DNA of 64,000 nt from Paralithodes platypus (Eukaryota; Arthropoda; Malacostraca; Decapoda; Lithodidae). The stretch is taken from the NCBI GenBank assembly GCA_032716605.1, contig CM064523.1:41553600-41617599 (forward strand), in the 5' to 3' direction. The notes beneath the pieces are model-generated. The model was given only the letters and a program-made list of their open reading frames with translations, searched no databases and was not told the DNA's origin. The number at the start of each line of letters is the position of its first letter. Position 1 is the first letter of the stretch. The translations under genes and the position numbers were made by a program. This document shows, one piece after another, positions 23,837-36,082 of the stretch.

Positions 23837-24440
23837 TCACAGGGAACACCCTGACACTGCCCCGCGCTCGACCAATCACCAGCCTCCTGTGACGCAGCAC
23901 AAAGATCAACTCTCATCTCCCTTTAAACACTCGCCTTATAATTCGCTCCCAGGTCACACGCCTATATTTTATGCTGGTCGCAAATGTTCGATTACAATGG
24001 TGCTACCCTCTTACTCTCGTCAGCCACTATAGAACATCTCTAATAAGCTTCCAGGAAATATTACGAAAATGAAGTAAAGCAGGAAGGGAAGTTTGAATTT
24101 TGAAGCGAGCGGGCTGGTGTAGCACCTTTGGAGCGCACGGCTTGGCCAATCACAGGGCCCCATTCCGTGAGGGAGGGGTATAAAGGGGAAGTGAGCGGAG
24201 CCACAGGACTCACTCAGTTACGGGCCCCTGCCCGGATCAAACTTGCAAGCTCATAGCAGACAAATCCCCCTTTGCTCACCTTGGCACCTACGGGGAGATA
24301 AATAAGCCTGTTCCTGTCCTCCAGCAACTGAGCGCTACTGAACACAAGGCGAGCCGGAACCAAGTACATTGCCCACCCTTGTCACAGATACACCTCCTAT
24401 ATCCTGATGCCTGCCGACACATCGCTAGCCTTCACAAAAT
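23837..24440 (+). promoter_or_regulatory. Promoter-like or LTR-like segment (CCAAT and TATA boxes)
   Basis: GGCCAATCACA at 24144-24154 is followed by TATAAA at 24179-24184 and TCAGTT (arthropod initiator-like) at 24214-24219. The 37-bp spacing from TATA to the initiator is a little long. The segment starts TGTCACAGGG and has CCCTTGTCACA near 24380, so it could be a degraded LTR, but no target duplication is visible. No coding region follows. Confidence 0.35.
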
Positions 24441-24759
24441 AAACCAAGCGATTCAAGATTGTCAACTGGTGGTAGATGGTACTGAGAAGATGAAGATGGT
24501 GTATTGATCCTGCAATATTGCATCTCTTTCACTCTTCTTTTACTATTACAAAATTCAGTGTTCTTCTGAGGTCTCTCTGTACATACCCCCTCCCTTACGG
24601 GGAGTGGGAGGCACCCACCTTTCACCACAATCACACTCCTATTCTGTCCAGCTCTCCAACCCAAGAATTAACAAATTATCTTTCTGCTACTTAACAAGTG
24701 AACTCTGGAACTCTCCCTCAATCAATAGTTCATTAATCCTATGACTTAGACTGCTATAA

Positions 24760-25022
24760 ACTCCATGTGACCAGGCATTTCGACTCTAACATACCTTGAT
24801 TTGGCTCTGTCACTCCTTCAACTTTGGGGGAGAAACTTGTTCCAGGCAGCTTTGCCTTTTGTCTCCTTCATTCACATAGAAGAAAACAAATAAATGTGTC
24901 TAGACGTGTTGATGCTAGAGCATCTTGAGCTTGGCTCTCTATATCTCTTTCAATTTAAAGGGACACTTTATACGGGCAGTTTTGCCTTTTGTCTCTTTTG
25001 AATACATAGAACACAAAATTTT
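24760..25022 (+). repeat. Diverged tandem duplication, about 130 bp per copy
   Basis: TTTGGCTCTGTCACTCCTTC ... CAGCTTTGCCTTTTGTCTCC ... CACATAGAAG (to about 24893) is followed by a second version with CTTGGCTCTCTATATCTC ... CAGTTTTGCCTTTTGTCTC ... TACATAGAAC. Function unknown. Confidence 0.55.
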
Positions 25023-25255
25023 GCATGTTCAATGGATGTACACTGCGTAATTATTTGGAATATACCATAATAATGGATTTTTTTTTACTTACAATGTTTT
25101 TATCAATATAGAAAACGATATATAAGGAAACATATGCATATATTCGACACCAGGAATATGAGTTAAGACTTCAATTGTAATCAAAATGCTTATGAAGAGT
25201 CGAAAATGCAGGCTATTTTAACTATTAAAGGAATTCACATTGAGTTGTATGTATA

Positions 25256-26297
25256 CAGGGTGTTTTAAAACAACACTGCCAGAGTATGACGACCACATTG
25301 ATAACAATATATAATACACATATTTCTATTCTATTTTTACCAAAAATATATTGTAACGGAGATAAATGGTTATTTAGAAATGTAGCAAAACAGGGTTCTG
25401 AGCTCAGCACAAAACATATGATACATAATATGAATGATTACCAAGTAAAAAAGGTAAAGAGGAGATATCTAATGACCTAAAATAATTACAAAATCAAAGT
25501 AACATAAAATTGGTAATGAGATTTTGCAATTAGAAGAAAATTGCTAAGTATTATAATCCAAGTAGCGTAAAAAGATATGCACCATTTGTAACGATGACCA
25601 AGAGGTAAAATAATGAATCTCAAGTGTGGGTCAGGTATCCGAACACTGCTATAGGTAATTTAATCGTTCGTGAAACTGTTTGAATGGGAAAAATTTGTTC
25701 CTGCGCAATTTACTGTTTCAATACAAATACCTCATTACGTTACTATTATCACAGAGTACTAACGAAATATGTCTATCAGTTTTATGGTTGAAGTTTGACG
25801 TTTTACGTAGCTGTAGACATACAAGTATACGGTGTTCACTAATGAATATTTAAAATCATCTAATGATACCCAAAACAAAAAATGTACGTCACTTGGACTT
25901 AACGAGTATAAAATAACAAAGGCAGAGACACACCTAAATAACGACAATCCATATTTATGTGATATTATAAGGTAAATAAAATCACTATGACAGAAGAAGA
26001 TAGCACCATGGCCGAGCAGATGATTAAACACATGAGAAGATTCGTTATGACTCCAAAGCTTCGAAGAAAAACTCGAACTGGGATGGGAGGCAAGAGGTAG
26101 GCTATTTGGGGGGGAGGGGGGACACTAGCCCGTGTTCGGATTATAGCTCATACCTGGGTGTCACTAATTATTTTACTCTATGCGGTTTAAATCATTAATG
26201 GTATATTATTTTGCATTTTGTCCTTAGAAAATCTTCTTCATTATTGTATTTACTAATTAGCAGATGAGGTCTGGCAGTGTTGTTTTAAAACACCCTG
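25256..26297. mobile_element. DNA transposon-like element with 27-bp perfect TIRs and TA target
   Basis: CAGGGTGTTTTAAAACAACA plus CTGCCAG at 25256-25282 is exactly inverted at 26271-26297. TATA lies outside each end (25252-25255 and 26298-26301), so a TA duplication as made by Tc1/mariner-type transposases is likely. The 1042-bp interval contains no transposase: the largest frames (64 and 90 codons) show no DDE motif. It is therefore probably non-autonomous, or a heavily decayed mariner-like copy. Superfamily placement rests only on ends and target. Confidence 0.75.
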
Positions 26298-26554
26298 TAT
26301 ATACAGTAATATGGGCAATAATGTCTTCAGTGGTAGGCAAACAGTCCAATGTTTAACCCGATACCTTGAGGAGATGGCAGAGATGGTTCCGACTTGGCTC
26401 CAGCATGTGTGGGTTAATGGATGTGTTAGTGAGCCAATCGTCACCATTCTCTAGGGCCAAAGCAAGATGAGTCGTGATACCCAGGTGTAGTTGAAGCTCT
26501 GGAGATGTGGGACTGGTCTCGTTGAAAACTTGGGATGGTGATCTCAAGGTGTTT

Positions 26555-26938
26555 GAGTGATACACAAATCACTACAACTAAGATATAAGCAGTGATATTT
26601 GATGGTTGTCAGTGATACACAAATCACTACAACTAAGATATAAGCAGTGATATTTGATGGTTGTCAGTGATACACAAATCACTACAACTAAGATATAAGC
26701 AGTGATATTTGATGGTTGTCAGTGATACACAAATCACTACAAGATATAAGCAGTGATATTTGATGGTTGTCAGTGATACACAAATCACTACAACTAAGAT
26801 ATAAGCAGTGATATTTGATGGTTGTCAGTGATACACAAATCACTACAACTAAGATATAAGCAGTGATATTTGATGGTTGTCAGTGATACACAAATCACTA
26901 CAACTAAGATATAAGCAGTGATATTTGATGGTTGTCAG
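26555..26938. repeat. 55-bp minisatellite, about 7 copies
   Basis: Units start CAGTGATACACAAATCACTA and include GCAGTGATATTTGATGGTTG. They are nearly identical; one copy near 26740 lacks six bases. Each unit contains the hairpin AGTGAT-acacaa-ATCACT. No coding role. Confidence 0.95.
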
Positions 26939-27079
26939 TTTCAGATAAAGCAAGCGTTGTGCAAGTGGTACAGTAAACATCCATGCCTAATTGTAAAGAA
27001 AGTTGTTTGATTACTGTTAGTGGTTAAGAAAAGCAGTTTATGTGCCAGTACATACATAACATACATATAATGTTAAGAC

Positions 27080-28480
27080 TGAGTGCTCCACACATACGTG
27101 CAGTTTCAGTCTCTTGTCCTAATGGCGGCGTTCCAGGCAACCCTGTTAAGGGCTGCTTAACTTGTCAAGTTTTTGGATTTGAGATCAGCACTTATAGTCC
27201 GATCCCAGGTCTTCCTCGGTCCACCCCTTGGTGCAGCTCCCTCCACAATCACAGACCTGCATTTTGTTACCTAATTTTGTTCATCCATTCTCTCCACATG
27301 TCCATACCATCCCAGTCTACTTGTAAGCATCACTTCGCAAATACTCTCTATACCTAAACGTCTCCTCAGCTCAGCATCTGTTATTCTATCCTGTAAGCTG
27401 GCTCCACACATCAATCTCACCATTCTCATCTCATTATGTTCCATTCTGTTGACATCCTCTACTTTAACGCCCAAGCTTCTGAGGCATACGTCATTGCACT
27501 GCTAACACATGAGGCATACACCTTTCCCTTCAGGGGAAGAGGCATTCTTTTCATGGTCAGGAATGGCAGCAGTTCTCTGAACTTCCCCAGCCACATCTAA
27601 TTCTAGCGACAGTGGCAGCCTCAGCCCCACCACCGACAGAGATGGTATCTCTGGTATCTAGTGTGTCTTCCATGCTTCTCTGATTTCATATTCTGCATAC
27701 ACAATGTTCCCATTATCGTTTCTAACACACTGTTCACCTATAATATCCCTACTGTCATTTTTAACTCGCCCAGCTAGGTTGAAGATCCCATTGGGATAGT
27801 CAGTGTTACACACTTATTCGAGGACCAGGTCCTTAATGCCTTTGTTAGCCTTGTAAATAACTCTTTTGGCAGTTCGTTTAGCTGCTTGGTATTCATCCTT
27901 GCTGCCTCCCTTCTTCCATGCTTTGAAGCATCTCCCTTTCTCTTTCACAGCATGTTCTACCTTATCGTTCCACCACCAGCAGGTCTTATTCTTGGGGAGA
28001 CCCTTTGTTTTCCCACAGACTTTGTCAGTGGCAGCGATAAGGCTATGCTTAAGAAAGTTCCATTGACTATTTACATCGTTAGGCCTAGCTCTCTTATTTC
28101 TATTCATTTCCTCCAGTTCACTATGAAATCTATCCCTAACTTCCTTGTTCTTCAGTAGCCACACTTTCCTTTTGGGTATGTATACCTTCTTGCTCTTAGG
28201 ATCTCTGTATAAGCTCATGTCGCACACAAGTAGTTTATGCTGGGGGATATATTTTTCGCTCAGGATGACCTTTACATCCCGAACCAGTTTCCAGTCTTTC
28301 CTGTTTACCAAGAAGTAACCTATCTAGCTACTGGAGACCCCAGAGTTATATGTGAGCAGATGGCTCTGTCTTTTCTTGAACTTCGTGTTACACACAACCA
28401 TGTTGAGTGCAACGCAGGACTCCAGTGGCAAACAAACACTGGGGTTGGTTGTATACAAAGTATCTCCACCAGTTTTACAC
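27080..28480 (-). pseudogene. LINE polyprotein remnant with RT core deleted
   Basis: On the minus strand from about 28430: MVVCNTKFKKRQSHLLTYNS and GYFLVNRKDWKLVRDVKV (end of an endonuclease domain, with a stop between), then an endonuclease-RT linker with KYIPQHKLLVCDMS, KKVYIPKRKVWLL, TCWWWNDKVEHAVKEKGR and KAWKKGGSKDEYQAAKRTAK (28311-27814). A broken stretch to about 27500 follows. Then MEHNEMRMVRLMCGASLQDR and SRLGWYGHVERMDE (27440-27275), which match the C-terminus of RTE/Jockey-like RTs. The palm motifs are missing, so a large internal deletion removed the polymerase core. Not functional. Confidence 0.75.
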
Positions 28481-28648
28481 AAATCGGACACAGAGGCTAA
28501 TAGTGAGGTTCTGCTAAGCTTTGGTGAAGTAGTCGTCTTGAAGTTCTTATCATCATTCTGGTGCTCCTGTCCCGGGGCACCAGCAGCATAGATAAACAGG
28601 GCACGAGACAGGCTAACAGGTGGCTGTAGCTTGGCATCTGGGCTATGA

Positions 28649-28843
28649 TTAACCTTTTATGTATACAAAGACGCTTTCTTATTTAATTTTGTCTAACTTT
28701 GGACGATATAATAGATCCTAGGAAAGATCTTTGGATATTAATGGAGTAAAATACATTTCAATAAATCCTCAGACTTCAATAAGTACTTCCTAAGCTGAAT
28801 AAAAGTGTCTAATGATGGCGTCATTGGATCCTGAGATGGTTAA
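28649..28843 (+). mobile_element. Short TTAA-ended element, fourth family
   Basis: TTAA at 28649-28652 and 28840-28843. The two ends match at about 18 of 26 positions when one is reversed, both having TTAACC and GACGC. The right-hand sequence (CTAATGATGGCGTCATTGG, ATCCTGAGATGGTTAA) resembles 46647-46796 and the left edge at 43697. Non-coding, 195 bp. Confidence 0.5.
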
Positions 28844-29081
28844 TTATTCTCAGAAGAGTAATGCCTAACTGTATATATTTGTTAGACTTCCCTCAGAGTG
28901 TAAGTTATGCTCTTTGGTATCCAGGTTGGACGCGGGAATAGTTATTGTGGCGAGAGTTGGTAAGTCATATGGAATATAAAAAAGGCAGAAATATTTGTGT
29001 GCATGTAAAAGAGACTGAGAAAGAGAGAGACTTCCATCACATGTTCTTTCTTTAATACAAATATGTTTTCCCTTTGTCCTC

Positions 29082-32000
29082 TGTATACAGTATATGTCGG
29101 ATAACTATTGTATACAGTATATGTCGGATAACTATTGTATACAGTATATGTCGGATAACTATTGTATACAGTATATGTCGGATAACTATTGTATACAGTA
29201 TATGTCGGATAACTATTCTATACAGTATATGTCGGATAACTATAGTATACAGTATATGTCGGATAACTATTGTATACAGTATATGTCGGATAACTATAGT
29301 ATACAGTATATGTCTGTTAACTATTGTATACAGTATATGTCGGATAACTATAGTATACAGTATATGTCGGATAACTATTGTATACAGTATATGTCGGCTA
29401 ACTATTGTATACAGTATATGTCGGATAACTATTGTATACAGTATATGTCGGATAACTATAGTATACAGTATATGTCTGATAACTATTGTATACAGTATAT
29501 GTCGGATAACTATAGTATACAGTATATGTCGGATAACTATTGTATACAGTATATGTCGGATAACTATAGTATACAGTATATGTCTGATAACTATTGTATA
29601 CAGTATATGTCGGATAACTATTGTATACAGTATATGTCGGATAACTATAGTATACAGTATATGTCTGATAACTATTGTATACAGTATATGTCGGATAACT
29701 ATAGTATACAGTATATGTCGGATAACTATTGTATACAGTATATGTCGGATAACTATTGTATACAGTATATGTCGGATAACTATAGTATACAGTATATGTC
29801 TGATAACTATTGTATACAGTATATGTCGGATAACTATTGTATACAGTATATGTCGGATAACTATAGTATACAGTATATGTCTGATAACTATTGTATACAG
29901 TATATGTCGGATAACTATTGTATACAGTATATGTCGGATAACTATAGTATACAGTATATGTCTGATAACTATTGTATACAGTATATGTCGGATAACTATT
30001 GTATACAGTATATGTCGGATAACTATAGTATACAGTATATGTCTGATAACTATTGTATACAGTATATGTCGAATAACTATAGTATACAGTATATGTCGGA
30101 TAACTATTGTATACAGTATATGTCGGATAACTATTGTATACAGTATATGTCGGATAACTATTGTATACAGTATATGTCGGATAACTATAGTATACAGTAT
30201 ATGTCGGATAACTATTGTATACAGTATATGTCGGATAACTATAGTATACAGTATATGTCGGATAACTATTGTATACAGTATATGTCTGATAACTATTGTA
30301 TACAGTATATGTCGGATAACTATTGTATACAGTATATGTCGGATAACTATAGTATACAGTATATGTCGGATAACTATTGTATACAGTATATGTCGGATAA
30401 CTATAGTATACAGTATATGTCGGATAACTATTCTATACAGTATATGTCGGATAACTATAGTATACAGTATATGTCGGATAACTATTGTATACAGTATATG
30501 TCGGATAACTATAGTATACAGTATATGTCTGATAACTATTGTATACAGTATATGTCGGATAACTATAGTATAGAGTATATGTCGGATAACTATTGTATAC
30601 AGTATATGTCGGATAACTATAGTATACAGTATATGTCGGATAACTATTGTATACAGTATATGTCTGATAACTATTGTATACAGTATATGTCGGATAACTA
30701 TTGTATACAGTATATGTCGGATAACTATAGTATACAGTATATGTCGGATAACTATTGTATACAGTATATGTCGGATAACTATAGTATACAGTATATGTCG
30801 GATAACTATTGTATACAGTATATGTCGGATAACTATAGTATACAGTATATGTTGGATAACTATTGTATACAGTATATGTCGGATAACTATAGTATACAGT
30901 ATATGTCGGATAACTATTGTATAGAGTATATGTCGGATAACTATTGTATACAGTATATGTCTGATAACTATTGTATACAGTATATGTCGGATAACTATAG
31001 TATACAGTATATGTCGGATAACTATTCTATACAGTATATGTCGGATTACTATAGTATACAGTATATGTCGGATAACTATTGTATACAGTATATGTCGGAT
31101 AACTATAGTATACAGTATATGTCTGATAACTATTGTATACAGTATATGTCGGATAACTATAGTATACAGTATATGTCGGATAACTATTGTATACAGTATA
31201 TGTCGGATAACTATTGTATACAGTATATGTCGGATAACTATAGTATACAGTATATGTCGGATAACTATTGTATACAGTATATGTCGGATAACTATAGTAT
31301 ACAGTATATGTCTGATAACTATTGTATACAGTATATGTCGGATAAACTATTGTATACAGTATATGTCGGATAACTATAGTATACAGTATATGTCGGATAA
31401 CTATTGTATACAGTATATGTCGGATAACTATTGTATACAGTATATGTCGGATAACTATAGTATACAGTATATGTCTGATAACTATTGTATACAGTATATG
31501 TCGGATAACTATTGTATACAGTATATGTCGGATAACTATAGTATACAGTATATGTCTGATAACTATTGTATACAGTATATGGCGGATAACTATTGTATAC
31601 AGTATATGTCGGATAACTATTGTATACAGTATATGTCGGATAACTATAGTATACAGTATATGTCTGATAACTATTGTATACAGTATATGTCGGATAACTA
31701 TTGTATACAGTATATGTCGGATAACTATAGTATACAGTATATGTCTGATAACTATTGTATACAGTATATGTCTGATAACTATTGTATACAGTATATGTCG
31801 GATAACTATAGTATACAGTATATGTCTGATAACTATTGTATACAGTATATGTCGGATAACTATAGTATACAGTATATGTCGGATAACTATTGTATACAGT
31901 ATATGTCGGATAACTATTGTATACAGTATATGTCGGATAACTATTGTATACAGTATATGTCGGATAACTATTGTATACAGTATATGTCGGATAACTATTG

Positions 32001-35000
32001 TATACAGTATATGTCGGATAACTATTGTATACAGTATATGTCGGATAACTATTGTATACAGTATATGTCGGATAACTATAGTATACAGTATATGTCGGAT
32101 AACTATTGATACAGTATATGTCGGATAACTATAGTATACAGTATATGTCTGATAACTATTGTATACAGTATATGTCGGATAACTATAGTATACAGTATAT
32201 GTCGGATAACTATTGTATACAGTATATGTCGGATAACTATTGTATACAGTATATGTCGGATAACTATTGTATACAGTATATGTCGGATAACTAGTATACA
32301 GTATATGTCTGATAACTATTGTATACAGTATATGTCGGATAACTATAGTATACAGTATATGTCGGATAACTATTGTATACAGTATATGTCGGATAACTAT
32401 AGTATACAGTATATGTCTGATAACTATTGTATACAGTATATGTCGGATAACTATTGTATACAATATATGTCGGATAACTATAGTATACAGTATATGTCTG
32501 ATAACTATTGTATACAGTATATGTCGGATAACTATAGTATACAGTATATGTCGGATAACTATTGTATACAGTATATGTCGGATAACTATTGTATACAGTA
32601 TATGTCGGATAACTATAGTATACAGTGTATGTCTGATAACTATTGTATACAGTATATGTCGGATAACTATTGTATACAGTATATGTCGGATAACTATAGT
32701 ATACAGTATATGTCTGATAACTATTGTATACAGTATATGTCGGATAACTATTGTATACAGTATATGTCGGATAACTATAGTATACAGTATATGTCTGATA
32801 ACTATTGTATACAGTATATGTCTGATAACTATTGTATACAGTATATGTCGGATAACTATAGTATACAGTATATGTCTGATAACTATTGTATACAGTATAT
32901 GTCGAATAACTATAGTATACAGTATATGTCGGATAACTATTGTATACAGTATATGTCGGATAACTATTGTATACAGTATATGTCGGATAACTATTGTATA
33001 CAGTATATGTCGGATAACTATAGTATACAGTATATGTCGGATAACTATTGTATACAGTATATGTCGGATAACTATAGTATACAGTATATGTCGGATAACT
33101 ATTGTATACAGTATATGTCTGATAACTATTGTATACAGTATATGTCGGATAACTATTGTATACAGTATATGTCGGATAACTATAGTATACAGTATATGTC
33201 GGATAACTATTGTATACAGTATATGTCGGATAACTATAGTATACAGTATATGTCGGATAACTATTCTATACAGTATATGTCGGATAACTATAGTATACAG
33301 TATATGTCGGATAACTATTGTATACAGTATATGTCGGATAACTATAGTATACAGTATATGTCTGATAACTATTGTATACAGTATATGTCGGATAACTATA
33401 GTATAGAGTATATGTCGGATAACTATTGTATACAGTATATGTCGGATAACTATAGTATACAGTATATGTCGGATAACTATTGTATACAGTATATGTCTGA
33501 TAACTATTGTATACAGTATATGTCTGATAACTATTGTATACAGTATATGTCGGATAACTATAGTATACAGTATATGTCGGATAACTATTGTATACAGTAT
33601 ATGTCGGATAACTATAGTATACAGTATATGTCGGATAACTATTGTATACAGTATATGTCGGATAACTATAGTATACAGTATATGTTGGATAACTATTGTA
33701 TACAGTATATGTCGGATAACTATAGTATACAGTATATGTCGGATAACTATTGTATACAGTATATGTCGGATAACTATTGTATACAGTATATGTCTGATAA
33801 CTATTGTATACAGTATATGTCGGATAACTATAGTATACAGAATATGTCGGATAACTATTCTATACAGTATATGTCGGATAACTATAGTATACAGTATATG
33901 TCGGATAACTATTGTATACAGTATATGTCGGATAACTATAGTATACAGTATATGTCGGATAACTATTGTATACAGTATATGTCGGATAACTATTGTATAC
34001 AGTATATGTCTGATAACTATTGTATACAGTATATGTCGGATAACTATAGTATACAGTATATGTCTGATAACTATTGTATACAACTATAGTATACAGTATA
34101 TGTCGGATAACTATTGTATACAGTATATGTCGGATAACTATAGTATACAGTATATGTCTGATAACTATTGTATACAGTATATGTCGGATAACTATTGTAT
34201 ACAGTATATGTCGGATAACTATTGTATACAGTATATGTCGGATAACTATTGTATACAGTATATGTCGGATAACTATAGTATACAGTATATGTCTGATAAC
34301 TATTGTATACAGTATATGTCGGATAACTATAGTATACAGTATATGTCGGATAACTATTGTATACAGTATATGTCGGATAACTATAGTATACAGTAATGTC
34401 TGATAACTATTGTATACAGTATATGTCGGATAACTATTGTATACAGTATATGTCGGATAACTATAGTATACAGTATATGTCTGATAACTATTGTATACAG
34501 TATATGTCGGATAACTATAGTATACAGTATATGTCGGATAACTATTGTATACAGTATATGTCGGATAACTATTGTATACAGTATATGTCGGATAACTATA
34601 GTATACAGTATATGTCTGATAACTATTGTATACAGTATATGTCGGATAACTATTGTATACAGTATATGTCGGATAACTATAGTATACAGTATATGTCTGA
34701 TAACTATTGTATACAGTATATGTCGGATAACTATTGTATACAGTATATGTCGGATAACTATTGTATACAGTATATGTCGGATAACTATAGTATACAGTAT
34801 ATGTCTGATAACTATTGTATACAGTATATGTCGGATAACTATTGTATACAGTATATGTCTGATAACTATTGTATACAGTATATGTCTGATAACTATTGTA
34901 TACAGTATATGTCGGATAACTATAGTATACAGTATATGTCTGATAACTATTGTATACAGTATATGTCGGATAACTATAGTATACAGTATATGTCGGATAA

Positions 35001-35489
35001 CTATTGTATACAGTATATGTCGGATAACTATTGTATACAGTATATGTCGGATAACTAACTATTGTATACAGTATATGTCGGATAACTATTGTATACAGTA
35101 TATGTCGGATAACTATTGTATACAGTATATGTCGGATAACTATTGTATACAGTATATGTCGGATAACTATTGTATACAGTATATGTCGGATAACTATTCT
35201 ATACAGTATATGTCGGATAACTATAGTATACAGTATATGTCGGATAACTATTGTATACAGTATATGTCGGATAACTATAGTATACAGTATATGTCGGATA
35301 ACTATAGTATACAGTATATGTCGGATAACTATAGTATACAGTATATGTCTGATAACTATTGTATACAGTATATGTCGGATAACTATTGTATACAGTATAT
35401 GTCGGATAACTATAGTATACAGTATATGTCGGATAACTATTGTATACAGTATATGTCGGATAACTATAGTATACAGTATATGTCGGATA
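29082..35489. repeat. 27-bp satellite array, major block (about 237 units)
   Basis: Unit: TATGTCGGATAACTATTGTA plus TACAGTA. The commonest variants are ATTGTATAC or ATAGTATAC and GTCGGAT or GTCTGAT. Because 27 is divisible by three, two forward and two reverse frames stay open for thousands of bases (MSDNYCIQY, YSICRITIV, HILYTIVIR, YPTYTVYNS). These are artefacts, not proteins. An 81-bp trimer (variant order GG-G, GG-A, TG-G) recurs around 29800-30050, and a 2833-bp block is duplicated (see findings). Small indels at about 31343, 32107, 32290, 34082, 34396 and 35058 change the frame. Confidence 0.98.
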
Positions 35490-36082
35490 CTGCGATCATC
35501 GAGGCAGTGAGAGGGGAGGGGGGGAAGTCTGCTGCTGTTGCTGCTACAACTCCTGCTACACGCCGACAACGGAAAAAAGCTAAGTCTATTTTAATTGTAG
35601 GGGATTCAATGATTAAATACCTTGGTAGGGCTACTAACACACATGTTGGTAAAGTTGTCTGTCTGCCTGGTGCCGGAGTCGAGAAGGTGTCAGAAAAGCT
35701 AGATGGTGTCATGGAAGCGAGTGGAGAGGACCCCATCATCTTCCTCAACGCAGGGAGCAACGACATTTGGAAATGCAGGACTGAGGAGTTGCTCACCACG
35801 TACCAGGAAATGTTGGAGAGGATCAAGGAGAAGGGTGGAGTTCCTGTGGTACACAGTATCCTACCAAGAAGAGGGGTAAGGAAGGAATGGTCCTCCAGGG
35901 CTATTGGTGTAAATAGCCGGCTGGAGAAGTATTGCAAGGCAAATACTATTCCATTCCTGGATAACTGGACCCTCTTCTACGGTAAGGATGAACTGTATGC
36001 CCAGGATGGAGTACATCTCTCTCGACTAGGAGTTTCGACCTTAGCCAGCTCACTCGACAAGTTTGTTGCGGGGTTTTGTTAA
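35490..36082 (+). CDS. CR1 ORF1, SGNH/GDSL-hydrolase domain (5'-truncated)
   Basis: Esterase-like SGNH domains are known in ORF1 of CR1-group retrotransposons, where the ORF1 product accompanies the RNA; the esterase role is unclear. Seen here: a basic stretch RRQRKKAKS, then ILIVGDSMIKYLG with the catalytic GDS (35600-35608), NAGSNDIWK with block III GSND (35753-35764), and AQDGVHLSRLG with the DxxH pair (36005-36016). All three catalytic blocks are present. The N-terminal part of ORF1 is missing because the insertion is 5'-truncated. Upstream the frame continues unbroken into satellite repeats from 35075, which supply in-frame ATGs, so a chimeric frame exists. Stop TAA at 36080-36082, 7 bp inside the ORF2 frame. 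Confidence 0.8.

Noticed and set aside
29074..35569. Very long open frames (499, 759, 594, 1018 and 569 codons) on both strands
   Set aside because: They are translations of the 27-bp satellite. A unit length divisible by three with no stop in four of six frames keeps frames open; there is no unique sequence or start context.
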